A stretch of 64,000 nucleotides of DNA from Rubripirellula reticaptiva (GCF_007860175.1 NZ_SJPX01000005.1:124001-188000); one strand, 5' to 3'; shown: positions 1 to 12,374, counted from the stretch's first letter. Notes: a model not told the origin generated them from the sequence alone. Numbers and translations are program-made.

Positions 1-880
1 CCCAGATCTTTACCGTTTCATCCGCACAGGCACTGACCAGCAGATTGCCGTCAGGCGAAAAGACCAAGTCAAAGATGGCACCGTTATGTCCGCTGAACGT
101 TCGGATCGGATCGCCCGTCGCTGCGTTCCACAACACGATCTGGCGGTCATAGCCAGCGGTCGCCACCAGCGTTTCATCAGGCGAAAACACAGCTGCATAC
201 AGCACGTCGCTGTGACCGACCATCTCGACCAATCGCTCACCCGTGGCGACCGAATAAATAGCTGCGTCCCCATACGCTCCGGTAACACCCGACGCGATCA
301 AAATCCGTTCGCCATCGCGGCTGAACTCAATCGCATTGACCTTGCCAAAATCGCCGCGGATCGTGTTAACCACTTTGTCGCCGTCGACCAACTCGACCGA
401 TCCAAATCGGGCGAGCGCGTGAAGCTTGCTTTTGCCTGACGCCGCGATCGCCGTGATTGGCTTCGCCGCATTTTTATTCGTCGCGATCTTTGGTGTTCGC
501 AAGACTGTTTTGATCGGCATGTCGCCGTCCGGCCCAATCGCACCTTGTTCGATCCAAGCCTCGATCGTCGCCAGTTCGGCTTCGCTGGGCCCCTGTTCGC
601 CATCGGGCGGCATGACTGGTTCCAACTTGCCCGCCGCCATCAAGAACAACCGACTACTCGACGGCACGCCGGCGGTGATCACCGCCCCATTTTCGCCACC
701 CTTCATCATCGCAGCATGCGAATCCATCACCAAGTCACCTTCCGAATCGCCGTCTGCGTGGCAACTGATGCAGTATGTCTGGAAGATTGGTAAGACGTCG
801 CGAACATAATCAACCGGCTCGGCCGCCGAAGTGGCAGCAAGCGAGCAAATGACAAGACAAAGAGATAGAAGATTTCGCAT
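1..880 (-). CDS. Planctomycete cytochrome c / WD40-repeat protein (3' end outside window)
   Basis: This frame starts at an ATG at 880 and runs open to the window edge, so the C-terminus is missing. Residues 1-20 form a signal peptide ending in an Ala-rich stretch. A cytochrome c domain of the planctomycete type follows, with a CISCH haem motif near residue 42 and the usual MPP(D/P) segment near residue 85. From about residue 135 the protein shows WD40-like repeats (SPDG and 'LWNAATG' blades, 'TVKIW' at the edge). In planctomycetes such proteins are exported and commonly sit beside DUF1549 and DUF1501 genes, as here: it lies 67 bp downstream of the PSD1 gene in the same direction, so it is probably the last gene of that operon. 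Its biochemical role is not known; electron transfer or a scaffold in polysaccharide breakdown are guesses. Confidence 0.85.
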   Translation of the reverse strand, partial: MRNLLSLCLVICSLAATSAAEPVDYVRDVLPIFQTYCISCHADGDSEGDLVMDSHAAMMKGGENGAVITAGVPSSSRLFLMAAGKLEPVMPPDGEQGPSEAELATIEAWIEQGAIGPDGDMPIKTVLRTPKIATNKNAAKPITAIAASGKSKLHALARFGSVELVDGDKVVNTIRGDFGKVNAIEFSRDGERILIASGVTGAYGDAAIYSVATGERLVEMVGHSDVLYAAVFSPDETLVATAGYDRQIVLWNAATGDPIRTFSGHNGAIFDLVFSPDGNLLVSACADETVKIW

Positions 881-947
881 GGTGTTGTCGAATCAGTGGA
901 ATCGTGTGACTGGCTGATTGGTGGCTGCCTGATTGGCGAATAGCCAA

Positions 948-3197
948 TTAGTGATTGAACGTGAACTCGGTGCTCGTCAGGATGCTCCAGGCAACGTCCT
1001 GCAGCGCCGTCGCTCGGTCGTCGCCGTATTCCCTCGTCACTTCCAACAGAGTCACTCGCTCGTCATCAGTCGGCTGCCGGACAAGAGCGCGAGTGAACAA
1101 CGCGTTAATGATCGCGGCGTCGTCGGCACCGTCCTTGATCTGCTTAGCGATGAAACTGTCGTCGCTGGACAGTTTTTCGTTTATCGTGTTGCCGTTGGAC
1201 AAGTGCAGCACCTGAACCATGCTGGGCTCGCTGCTGCGTTCACATTCGCACGTGATCTCGCGAGGGTTCCGCCCAAAGGTTTGCAGAAAGTACGAATCGA
1301 CCGACGAATCGTACAGCTCAATCGCACGCGTTCCCTTGGGATAGAAATCCGTGTCCTGAAAATCGCCACCAGGAAATGCCAAACGCGTGAATGAAGTCAC
1401 CGTCCCGAGCGTTTGATCGATCGAATCCAGCAGCACCTCGGCAATCATTCGCCGCGGATAATAGCGACTCAAGTACTTTTGTTCGTCGCGGTTTTCGTCC
1501 GTCGGCAGGCTGCTGCGTTGGTAAGTCTCGCTCGCCAAGATCGACCGCATCAATTCCTTCAAATCGAAATCTGCTTCGGCCAGATGCTTCGCCGCCGCCG
1601 CCAACAGGGACTCGTTCGACGCCGGATTGCTGGCGCGAAGATCGTCGACTTGTTCCACTAGACCGCGACCAAAAAAGTTCGCCCAAATTCGATTGGTGAT
1701 CGAACGCGCGAAGTACGGATTGTCAGGATCCGTCATCCAAGCAGCCAAAGCTTCTCGCCGGTCGCTAGGATCATCGATCGCCAGAACATCAGCATCCAGC
1801 GGCGCAGGCGGTTGCGGTTTCCCCGTTTTGGGTTGAATCAAATCGCCCACGGTTGAAACGTACAACGTGCGAACGCCATCGCCATTGCGACCGTCGCCGC
1901 CCCAACCTTTCGCGTGGACGCGGGCGAACAGGTTCGCCATCGCGTAGTACTGATCGTTGGTCCATTTTTCGAGTGGGTGATTGTGACACTTAGCACAACC
2001 GATCGACAAACCCATGAACGCTTGGCAAGCACTTTCGGTCATTTCTTCCGGCGATTGATTCAGTGCATAGAAGTTTGTCGCTCCGTTCTGGTCACTCTTG
2101 CCCTTCGCCGTCAAAATCTCGCGAACGGTTTCGTCCCAAGGTTGGTTCTTGCGGACCGCCTCGTGTAGCCACTGGTAATACGACTTGACCGCAATCGGCC
2201 GTAGCCGTGTGCCATTGATCACTAGCACGTCCGACCACTTGTACGCCCAATAGTCGACGTAGTCTTCGCCAGCCAACAGGCGATCGACCAAACGCGAGCG
2301 ACGATTGCGAACATCGTCGGCAAAGAACGCTTCCCGCTCGGCATCGGTCGGCAATCGGCCAATCGTGTCGACCGTCGCACGACGCAGGTATGTACTATCG
2401 TCACACCGCGGCGACGGTCTCAGGTGCAATGTCTTGAGCTGCGTCAGATTCAGCTCGTCAATGAAGTTCGACCGCGGCGCGTCGTCGTAGACATCGGCAG
2501 GGACGTCGTACGGATACGGAACCGTCATTCGGGCCAACGCCACCTTGCTGCCGAACCAGACCAGAACCGCCCCTTCGCCGCTGCCGCGGACCGAAGCCGT
2601 TCCGCCACTATCGACGCTGGCGACGGCTTCATCGGTCGCGGTGAACTGAGCCCAACGAGTCACGTCACGCTGGGAGCCATCGTTGTAGTGCCCCATCACG
2701 GTGATTGTGGAGGTGTCGCCCGGTGATAACAACGCGTTTTCCGGCGATACAGTGATTCGCGTCAGCCTTGCGTCATCGTCCGCGGGTGCATCCGCACCGT
2801 CGGCGATCCAGCGAGCGATCGTCTCGTAGTCTTGCGAACCGGCTTCCAAGCGGATGCCACCTTTGTGTGGCAATGCCCCGGTTGGCTTGGCGAGCACCAA
2901 CGAACGCCCAGGATCCGAAATCTCAATCCGCCGTCCACGTGATTGACGTGCAATCGCGGCAAAATCAGCTTCGCTATCGTAACCTTTCAGCGACAGACGA
3001 AACCCGCCCTTGCCCGCCAGCGCACCATGACAAGCGCCCATGTTGCAACCGTTTTTGGTCAAAATATTTTGCACGTCATTGCGAAAGCTGATCGGTTTTG
3101 CGTCCTCGGCGTTCGCAATGCCGCAGCAAGCAGTGCCATTAACAAAAACGTACGAAACAGCAACAAACAGAATGGTGGTGATGCGATGCATGAACAT
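948..3197 (-). CDS. DUF1549/DUF1553 (PSD1) cytochrome protein with Ig-like Big_2 insert
   Basis: A 749-residue exported protein. A signal peptide covers about residues 1-30. The cytochrome-type N-terminus carries an atypical CX4CH haem motif (C51, C56, H57) followed by the LPHKGG segment. Around residues 145-230 lies a bacterial Ig-like (Big_2) domain. DUF1549 follows, with a second motif CAKCH in its centre, and DUF1553 with the 'TNRIWANFFGRGLV' signature makes up the C-terminal half. PSD1 proteins are hallmark planctomycete exported proteins and are often genetically paired with DUF1501, as here (49 bp downstream of the DUF1501 gene). The haem motifs suggest redox chemistry at the cell surface; the substrate is unknown. 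An alternative start six bases downstream is equally possible. Confidence 0.9.
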   Translation of the reverse strand: MFMHRITTILFVAVSYVFVNGTACCGIANAEDAKPISFRNDVQNILTKNGCNMGACHGALAGKGGFRLSLKGYDSEADFAAIARQSRGRRIEISDPGRSLVLAKPTGALPHKGGIRLEAGSQDYETIARWIADGADAPADDDARLTRITVSPENALLSPGDTSTITVMGHYNDGSQRDVTRWAQFTATDEAVASVDSGGTASVRGSGEGAVLVWFGSKVALARMTVPYPYDVPADVYDDAPRSNFIDELNLTQLKTLHLRPSPRCDDSTYLRRATVDTIGRLPTDAEREAFFADDVRNRRSRLVDRLLAGEDYVDYWAYKWSDVLVINGTRLRPIAVKSYYQWLHEAVRKNQPWDETVREILTAKGKSDQNGATNFYALNQSPEEMTESACQAFMGLSIGCAKCHNHPLEKWTNDQYYAMANLFARVHAKGWGGDGRNGDGVRTLYVSTVGDLIQPKTGKPQPPAPLDADVLAIDDPSDRREALAAWMTDPDNPYFARSITNRIWANFFGRGLVEQVDDLRASNPASNESLLAAAAKHLAEADFDLKELMRSILASETYQRSSLPTDENRDEQKYLSRYYPRRMIAEVLLDSIDQTLGTVTSFTRLAFPGGDFQDTDFYPKGTRAIELYDSSVDSYFLQTFGRNPREITCECERSSEPSMVQVLHLSNGNTINEKLSSDDSFIAKQIKDGADDAAIINALFTRALVRQPTDDERVTLLEVTREYGDDRATALQDVAWSILTSTEFTFNH

Positions 3198-3246
3198 GAA
3201 AAGGCTTCGTTATTAAATCAGGCGGGACTGCACGATCGAACAGCAG

Positions 3247-4623
3247 CTATGCGAATAGTTCTTTAATTTCTCGGACACCGAAATCCACTAACGGGAACGG
3301 CCGTCCACCGGGCCCCGGCATCTCAGCGTGCAAGTCCAAGCCCAGACTCTTGAAGATCGTCGCGATGATCTCGCCTGGACTCGTAGGCCGATCCACCGGC
3401 ACCGCGCCGATCGGATCGCTAGCCCCGATCGCTCGGCCGCCCTGCACTCCGCCGCCCGCAAATGTGCAACTGAAACACTGAGGCCAGTGATCTCGGCCGC
3501 CTGCCGGATTAACCTTCGGCGTCCGACCAAACTCTGCCAGTCCGCAAACCATCGTATCGCCAAGCAACCCACGTTGATCCAGATCCTCGATCAGCGCCGA
3601 GTACCCTTGGTCGTACATCGGCGCAACGATGTTCTTCATGCCGTCAATGGTCGTGAACGGTTTGCTGCCGTGGATGTCCCAGGTGATTTCGCCAAAGACG
3701 GTCAAGAACGTGTTGATCGTCACGAAACGAACACCAGCCTCGACCAATCGCCGCGACAACAAACAGCACTGACCAAATCGGTTCATGCCATAGCGTTCAC
3801 GCACCGCCGTCGACTCCTTCGTCAAATCGAATGCCTCGCGAGCCTGCGGACTGTTCATCAACCGATACGCGGCTTCGAAGTTCTTGTCCAGCATCTTGGC
3901 CGACTCGGTCGCTTCCAATTCGGCCATGCGACTTTCGATCGCCGCTCGCATCCGCCGGCGCCGATCAATGCGAACGTCGCCGAGCGTTTGCGGCGGCAAC
4001 AGGTCGGGCACTTTGAAGTTGGGTTGGCTGGGGTCCGCCATCAACGCGAACGGATCATAAGCTTTGCCCAAGAAACCGCCCGATTGTCCGTTGGGCAAAT
4101 TCCCGCCGCCGCGGCCCATCGTTTCAGGCAACACGACATGAGCGGGCAAGTCGCTGCGGCGGCCCTTCATGTACTGCAGCACCGCACCGGCGTGAGGATA
4201 GTTGACGCCGCCGGTGAACTGCCGGCCGGTCTGCAGCATCTGCCAACCGGCATCGTGAACCGCCGCCGCAGTGTGATAACACGAACGAACGATCGAGAAC
4301 TTGTCGGCCACCTCGGCATGACCGGGCAAGATCTCGCTGACTTGAAAATCACCGCGAGTCGAAATTGGCTTGAATGGGCCACGCACTTCCGCCGGCGCTT
4401 CGGGCTTCATGTCGAACGTGTCCAACTGACTCGGCGCGCCCAAGTTGAAGATCATGATGCAGGACCGCTTATCCTTGGACGGATCGACGATGCCTCGTTC
4501 AGCCGCGGCCAAGAACTCAGGCAGCCCCAATCCGATCGCACCCAACGTGCCGATTTGTAAAAAATCACGGCGTTTGGTGCCGTTACAGGTGTGAGAAGTG
4601 CCGCGGGACGTCAAATTGAGCAT
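3247..4623 (-). CDS. DUF1501 family protein (Tat-exported, sulfatase-like fold)
   Basis: A 458-residue DUF1501 protein. The longest frame begins far upstream inside the divergent regulator; I chose the ATG at 4623 because it places a twin-arginine signal (RRDFLQIG, residues 18-25) near the N-terminus. The core shows the family blocks 'FNLGAPSQLDTFDMKP', 'FGRTPKVNPAGGRDHWP' and a C-terminal segment about promised export and assembly. DUF1501 belongs to the alkaline phosphatase/sulfatase superfamily, but no member known to me has an assigned substrate. It is the first gene of a leftward cluster DUF1501-PSD1-cytochrome/WD40 and faces an AraC-type regulator across 112 bp, which suggests that this regulator controls it. 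Confidence 0.88.
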   Translation of the reverse strand: MLNLTSRGTSHTCNGTKRRDFLQIGTLGAIGLGLPEFLAAAERGIVDPSKDKRSCIMIFNLGAPSQLDTFDMKPEAPAEVRGPFKPISTRGDFQVSEILPGHAEVADKFSIVRSCYHTAAAVHDAGWQMLQTGRQFTGGVNYPHAGAVLQYMKGRRSDLPAHVVLPETMGRGGGNLPNGQSGGFLGKAYDPFALMADPSQPNFKVPDLLPPQTLGDVRIDRRRRMRAAIESRMAELEATESAKMLDKNFEAAYRLMNSPQAREAFDLTKESTAVRERYGMNRFGQCCLLSRRLVEAGVRFVTINTFLTVFGEITWDIHGSKPFTTIDGMKNIVAPMYDQGYSALIEDLDQRGLLGDTMVCGLAEFGRTPKVNPAGGRDHWPQCFSCTFAGGGVQGGRAIGASDPIGAVPVDRPTSPGEIIATIFKSLGLDLHAEMPGPGGRPFPLVDFGVREIKELFA

Positions 4624-4735
4624 CGATGGGGACCAGATCGCGATGGAAGAATCATTGCCACTGAAGGACTCTATCGTACACCGTTCCGCTGGTACCCGAT
4701 TGCAATGATCGCGCACCTTCTTGTACAAATCACGC
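4624..4735. promoter_or_regulatory. Divergent control region with 8-bp inverted repeat pair
   Basis: This 112-bp gap separates the leftward DUF1501 cluster from the rightward PAS-AraC gene. It contains ATCATTGC at 4651-4658 and its exact reverse complement GCAATGAT at 4702-4709. The half-site centres are 51 bp apart, close to five helical turns. Paired half-sites between divergent promoters are typical of AraC-family control with DNA looping. Binding by the neighbouring regulator is inference; no clear -35/-10 pair was recognised. Confidence 0.4.
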
Positions 4736-5482
4736 ATGACGACAGAGACAAACCTGCTTCGCGACCGCTTTTTCGCTTCGCTGGCCGATGCCGCCTCGCT
4801 GCTGAGGCTATTTGACTTTGTGCCGGACGTTTTCGTGTATGTCAAAAACAAGGACGGTCAGTTCGTCGCCGGCAACCAACCGTGGCTAGAGATGCGTGGT
4901 GTTGCGTCGATTGACGAAATCGCGGGTAAAACCGACCTCGAACTGCACCCGCTCTATTGGGCTCGGCAATACCAACAGGAAGACCAGCGGGTGATCCAAT
5001 CGGGGCAAGAATTGCCCGACCAAGTTTGGCTGGTGCCGTCAGGACAGGGAAAACTGAGCACGTTCATCAGCACAAAAATCCCGCTTCGTGGCGTTTCGGG
5101 TGAAGTCATCGGGATCGCGGGAGTCATGTATTCCACGGACAAAGACGACGCTTCGACGGGTGCATCGAACCCGATTGAACGAGCGACCGCAATTATTGCG
5201 GATCGCTTCGACGGGCCGTTGACGGTTGCCGAAATCGCGGCGTCGGTCGGATTGTCGGCCAGCCAACTGAATCGCCGTTTCCGAACCCGCTTCCAGATCC
5301 CGCCGTCTGAATACCTGCAGCGGGTCCGGATCCACCAAGCCAGCCGTCTGCTGACTGAAACGGACGCACCGATTAGCAGCGTGGCACTGGAAACCGGATT
5401 CTTCGATCAAGCTCACCTGACCCGCACATTCCGACGCTGGATGGGCATGACTCCGACCGATTTCCGCAAATCCGTCCGCTAG
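4736..5482 (+). CDS. AraC-family transcriptional regulator with N-terminal PAS domain
   Basis: A 248-residue regulator. Residues about 20-135 form a PAS-like sensor (VYVKNKDGQFVAGN, then 'TDLELHPLYWA', ending in a 'GEVIGIAGVMYSTD' strand). Residues about 148-246 are a double helix-turn-helix AraC domain with 'SASQLNRRFRTRFQIPPSEYL' and the classic second-helix block 'ETGFFDQAHLTRTFRRWMG'. A TTG 15 bp upstream is in frame, but the ATG at 4736 is preferred. The PAS fold suggests binding of a small ligand or cofactor rather than the cupin-type sugar pocket of AraC itself. It is divergent from the DUF1501-PSD1-WD40 cluster and is the natural candidate to regulate it. Confidence 0.9.
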   Translation: MTTETNLLRDRFFASLADAASLLRLFDFVPDVFVYVKNKDGQFVAGNQPWLEMRGVASIDEIAGKTDLELHPLYWARQYQQEDQRVIQSGQELPDQVWLVPSGQGKLSTFISTKIPLRGVSGEVIGIAGVMYSTDKDDASTGASNPIERATAIIADRFDGPLTVAEIAASVGLSASQLNRRFRTRFQIPPSEYLQRVRIHQASRLLTETDAPISSVALETGFFDQAHLTRTFRRWMGMTPTDFRKSVR

Positions 5483-5559
5483 GTCTCTGAAGCCAGAAAC
5501 GATGTTTCGGCTATACTGTCCGCTCGCATCTCTTGCCTCCCCTCAACCATCGTGTTCCC

Positions 5560-7566
5560 TTGAAAAACCACGGTTTCTTTCGAATCACCGCTGCCGCACC
5601 GACCACCTCGGTCGCTAATCCGGCCGCCAATGCCGCGGCGTCGATGCGGATGATCGATTCGGTCGATACCGACTTGATCGTCTTGCCGGAACTCGGTTTG
5701 ACTGGTTACACGTGCGGCGATCTATTCGGGTCCGATGCTCTGCTGGATTCGGCGATGGACGCCTTGGCCGAGATTGCCGCGCACACATCGTTGCACCGGA
5801 AAATCGTGATCGTCGGATTGCCAATGGCCGTCGGCCCTTCGCTGATGAACGTCGCCGCCGTGATCGCCAATGGCAGCATCGAAGCGGTGATCCCCAAGAC
5901 GTACTTGCCAACGTACCGCGAATTTTACGAAGGACGCCACTTTCGCGGCTCAACGTCAGCCGATCCGAAAACGATTGAACTGTTCGGCGACGAAGTCCCG
6001 TTCGGCACCGACATTCTGGTCCGGCACGGCGATGTGACGATCGCAGTCGAAATCTGCGAAGACTTTTGGACACCGATCCCACCGAGTTCACACGCTGCGA
6101 TCGCGGGCGCCAATGTGTTGGTGAACTTGTCGGCAAGCAACGAAACGATTGGCAAAGCTTCCTGGCGTCGTGACTTGGTCCGCAGCCAATCGGGCCGCTG
6201 CATTGCTGCCTACGTTTATTCGTCGGCTGGACCAGGCGAGTCGACGTCGGACTTGGTGTTTGGCGGGCATTGCTTGATCGCTGAAAACGGCGGCATGCTG
6301 GGCGAATCTCGACGGGTTGGCGATGGAATCGAACCATCGCATGTCGAGCAAACCATCGTGACTCGCGACGTGGACCTCCACCGATTGGCTCACGACCGAC
6401 GCGTGATCGGATCGTTCGACGACGCAATGACTGTCGTGCACCGCCAGTACCGAACTGTCACGGTCGAGTTTCCTGAAATCGATGAGGACTGGGGACCGCT
6501 GCCGCGAAAAAACTTGCTTCGACCTCTCGATGCTCATCCGTTCGTACCTGACCAGAGCGATGAACTGGAAGCTCGCTGCGCCGAGATTTTTGCGATCCAA
6601 ACCGCGGGCCTGACCAAGCGTCTGTCGCGACTCGGGCCAACCACGAAACTTTCGATTGGAATCTCGGGCGGACTCGACAGCACGCTGGCGTTGCTGGTGG
6701 CACTTCGTGCCTGCGACGCGGTTGGCAAGTCACGTGCTGACATCGTCGGCGTCACGATGCCCGGTTTCGGAACGACGCAGCACACTCGTATGAGCGCCGA
6801 TCAACTGATCGAAACGACCGAAATCTCGCCCGAGTGCATCGACATCCGGCGTTTGAGTCTGGACACGTTCTTGTCGCTCGGACATACGCCGCTGGGGGTT
6901 TCGATCAACAACGAAACCACGATCGACGAACTGCAAACGAAGTTAAATGACGTTGACGACGACGCAAAAGACTTAACGTTTGAAAACGTTCAAGCTCGGA
7001 TTCGCACGATGCTGTTGATGAGCCGCGGATTCGTGCTGGGGACCGGCGATATGAGCGAACAGGCGCTCGGGTGGTCGACTTATAACGCAGACCATATGTC
7101 GATGTACAACGTCAACACGTCGGTGCCCAAGACGTTAGTTCAGTTCTTGGTACGGTTTGCTGCTGATCACTACTTCGACGGACCGCTGCGACAAGTCCTG
7201 CACCGCATCGCCGACACTCCGATCTCACCCGAACTGTTGCCACCACGCGCCGATGGGACGATTCGTCAGTCGACCGAAGCGACGGTGGGATCGTACGAGT
7301 TGCTTGACTTCTTTCTGTATCACTTTGTCCGCAACGGATCCGATCGCGACAAGATTCTGTTCTTGGCAAGCCATGCCAAGTTCGATCAAGCGTATGCACC
7401 GGAGCAAATCGAGAGAACGCTCGATGGGTTCATCAAACGATTTTTCTTCAATCAATTCAAACGCAACTGTGTACCCGACGGACCCAAAGTCGGTTCGGTA
7501 AGCCTGTCGCCTCGCGGCGACTGGCGGATGCCCAGTGATGCCGATGCGGATGCATTCGGTGAGTGA
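5560..7566 (+). CDS. nadE: Glutamine-hydrolysing NAD+ synthase
   Basis: This enzyme makes NAD+ from deamido-NAD+ using ATP and glutamine. The N-terminal half (about residues 1-290) is a nitrilase-type glutaminase with the Glu-Lys-Cys triad visible in LPELGLTGY, 'PKTYLPTYREFYEGR' and VEICEDFW. The C-terminal half is the NAD synthase domain with the pyrophosphate-binding loop GISGGLDSTLAL. At 668 residues it matches the long two-domain class. I selected the TTG at 5560 because the product then begins MKNHGFFRITAAAP, which resembles the N-terminus of the family; a TTG at 5533 would add nine residues. A TATACT hexamer at 5512-5517 could be its -10 element. Its 3' end overlaps the kinase gene that follows. 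Confidence 0.93.
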   Translation: MKNHGFFRITAAAPTTSVANPAANAAASMRMIDSVDTDLIVLPELGLTGYTCGDLFGSDALLDSAMDALAEIAAHTSLHRKIVIVGLPMAVGPSLMNVAAVIANGSIEAVIPKTYLPTYREFYEGRHFRGSTSADPKTIELFGDEVPFGTDILVRHGDVTIAVEICEDFWTPIPPSSHAAIAGANVLVNLSASNETIGKASWRRDLVRSQSGRCIAAYVYSSAGPGESTSDLVFGGHCLIAENGGMLGESRRVGDGIEPSHVEQTIVTRDVDLHRLAHDRRVIGSFDDAMTVVHRQYRTVTVEFPEIDEDWGPLPRKNLLRPLDAHPFVPDQSDELEARCAEIFAIQTAGLTKRLSRLGPTTKLSIGISGGLDSTLALLVALRACDAVGKSRADIVGVTMPGFGTTQHTRMSADQLIETTEISPECIDIRRLSLDTFLSLGHTPLGVSINNETTIDELQTKLNDVDDDAKDLTFENVQARIRTMLLMSRGFVLGTGDMSEQALGWSTYNADHMSMYNVNTSVPKTLVQFLVRFAADHYFDGPLRQVLHRIADTPISPELLPPRADGTIRQSTEATVGSYELLDFFLYHFVRNGSDRDKILFLASHAKFDQAYAPEQIERTLDGFIKRFFFNQFKRNCVPDGPKVGSVSLSPRGDWRMPSDADADAFGE

Positions 7567-9385
7567 TAACCGTACGAACCATCGCGATGCCAACGAACGA
7601 CTGATTCGCGTGGCGGTTGAGCGGCAGATGATCACGTCGGAACAAGCGACGGAATTGCTTGATTTAGCCGAACGCAAGTCAGCGCCGGTCGGCCAAGTGG
7701 CGATCGAAGCGTCGATGATGTCGCCACCCCAAATCGAAATCGCAGAAGCGTTTGTGGACCCAGACGATCTTGCCCCCGGCTTTCGCCTTGTCGATGTGCT
7801 GGGACAGGGTGCGTTGGGCGTCGTCTATCGTGCTCATCAAGGACGACTACAGCGTGACGTCGCGATCAAAGCCATCATGCAAACGCGACTGCAGCAAAGC
7901 AATGTGCTGCAGCGTTTTCAAAAAGAGTCGGCCGCGATTGGACGCTTGCAACACCCCAATATCGTTTCGGCGTTTGATTCGGGGACCCACCAGGGGCGAG
8001 TCTTTTTGGTCATGGAATTGGTTCGCGGCATTGATTTGCGAATGCGGATCAAGCAAGGTCCGATACCGCTGTCGCACGCGTTGTCGATCGTGCGACAAAC
8101 GGCATCCGGCTTGGCTCATGCGGCGTCGCACGAAATCATCCACCGCGACATCAAGCCGGCAAACTTGATGCTGACTGAAGTCTCCACAGGTTTTGACTTG
8201 CCGGTTGGAGTCCCGCTGGTGAAGATTGCCGACTTCGGCTTGGCCAGGCTCAACGACATTGGCTCTTCCGAAGACGCCGATCAATTGACCATGACCGGCA
8301 CGACGCTTGGGACACCCATGTACTGTGCGCCCGAACAACTGACTGGCGATCCGGTTGATCACCGAGCCGACATCTATGCGCTCGGTGCAACGCTGTTTTC
8401 CGTTTTGTCGGGGGAAACACCATTCGAAGGCGGGACGACTCACAAACTGATCGCCGCCAAAATCATCGGCCAACCGCCACGCTACGATCGACTGCCCGAA
8501 AACCTACCGTCCGGCATGCATCAGTTGATTGCCGACATGATGCACCACGATCCCAACCAGCGGATCGGCGACTATACCGATTTGATTCGGCGGATCGACG
8601 AACAAATGGCCGGGCCAGACCTGGAAGACACGTTACTGATCGGCAGTTCGCGGCCGCCAAAACCAAAGCCTTCCCGGCGTGTTTGGCCGATCATTGCGGT
8701 TACAGGTGGACTCGTCGCGGCGGTGATTGCGGTGACGATGGCAGTGATCACAGGCAACCCGTTTCGAGAGACTCCGTTGACTCCGCCTGCTTCGCTGGAA
8801 ACCGTGTGGTCCGAACCCCTTTTCGACGGCCAAAGCCTTGCCAGCTGGACAAATCATCAATCCGTTTGGAAGGTGACCGAGGACACCGAAGGATCAAGAG
8901 TGTTGGCGGGGAAGGGTAAGATATCGCGACGACTGGTACCGCTGCCACCCGATGTTGCGGCAACCGCGATAGCGTTGGGCCTGCGTGTGCGAGTGAACTT
9001 ATTGACTGCCAAAGCAGCCGAGGTACAGTTTGCATTTGACGGTGATGATGTCACCACCGAGCCCCGCTGGGTCGTACGGCTAGATCCAGATCGCGCGATG
9101 CTTGGACATCGATCCGCAGTTGACGACAAACTTGACGTGTCCGGGTCGCTGCCCATCGAAACCGGCATATCGCCCGATGGGCCGAACTGGATCGAAGTCC
9201 AACTGCAGCAATATTCCGATCGCTGGTACGTACTTGTCGAAGGCAAACCGCTCGGCAGTTTCCTCAGCAACGCGTCGCTGGCGACAAACCAAATCCAGCT
9301 CGTCGCGATCGACGGTGAAGCGCATTTTTCAGACATCAGCACATTCGGACTGGAAGTCGATCGCACGTCAGAACCAGGCAGGTGA
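7550..9385 (+). CDS. Membrane Ser/Thr protein kinase with extracytoplasmic DUF1080-like domain
   Basis: A 611-residue Hanks-type kinase. An N-terminal helical region (1-75) precedes the kinase domain at about 78-345: glycine loop GQGALGVV at 85-92, catalytic Lys107 in VAIK, HRDIKPAN near 198, DFGLA near 228 and the APEQ activation-segment end. One membrane helix lies at about 378-402. The outer C-terminal part begins LFDGQSLASWT, the opening typical of DUF1080 (concanavalin-like, 3-keto-disaccharide hydrolase-like) domains, and is rich in beta strands. The gene overlaps nadE by 17 bp if the ATG at 7550 is used; GTG 7535, ATG 7538/7544 and GTG 7559 are alternatives. The architecture suggests a receptor that senses a carbohydrate or cell-wall ligand outside and phosphorylates proteins inside. 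Confidence 0.88.
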   Translation: MHSVSDNRTNHRDANERLIRVAVERQMITSEQATELLDLAERKSAPVGQVAIEASMMSPPQIEIAEAFVDPDDLAPGFRLVDVLGQGALGVVYRAHQGRLQRDVAIKAIMQTRLQQSNVLQRFQKESAAIGRLQHPNIVSAFDSGTHQGRVFLVMELVRGIDLRMRIKQGPIPLSHALSIVRQTASGLAHAASHEIIHRDIKPANLMLTEVSTGFDLPVGVPLVKIADFGLARLNDIGSSEDADQLTMTGTTLGTPMYCAPEQLTGDPVDHRADIYALGATLFSVLSGETPFEGGTTHKLIAAKIIGQPPRYDRLPENLPSGMHQLIADMMHHDPNQRIGDYTDLIRRIDEQMAGPDLEDTLLIGSSRPPKPKPSRRVWPIIAVTGGLVAAVIAVTMAVITGNPFRETPLTPPASLETVWSEPLFDGQSLASWTNHQSVWKVTEDTEGSRVLAGKGKISRRLVPLPPDVAATAIALGLRVRVNLLTAKAAEVQFAFDGDDVTTEPRWVVRLDPDRAMLGHRSAVDDKLDVSGSLPIETGISPDGPNWIEVQLQQYSDRWYVLVEGKPLGSFLSNASLATNQIQLVAIDGEAHFSDISTFGLEVDRTSEPGR

Positions 9386-9530
9386 TCCGCAGACGGATCG
9401 TCAGAACGAGACTGCGGAGACGAACTTGGCTTGATGTAGACAAATAACTCAATTCATTTTTTAGTTTGCGTCCATTTGAGTGTGTTAGAATGGAGGCTCG
9501 CGTAAATTCTTACCTTTATCAAACCAAGAA

Positions 9531-12373
<2,843 letters not shown>

Positions 12374-12374
<1 letters not shown>

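Noticed and set aside
3328-4560. 410-residue rightward frame opposite the DUF1501 gene
   Set aside because: It lies wholly within the DUF1501 coding region, is rich in Arg/His/Gln as expected for an antisense shadow, and has no domain.
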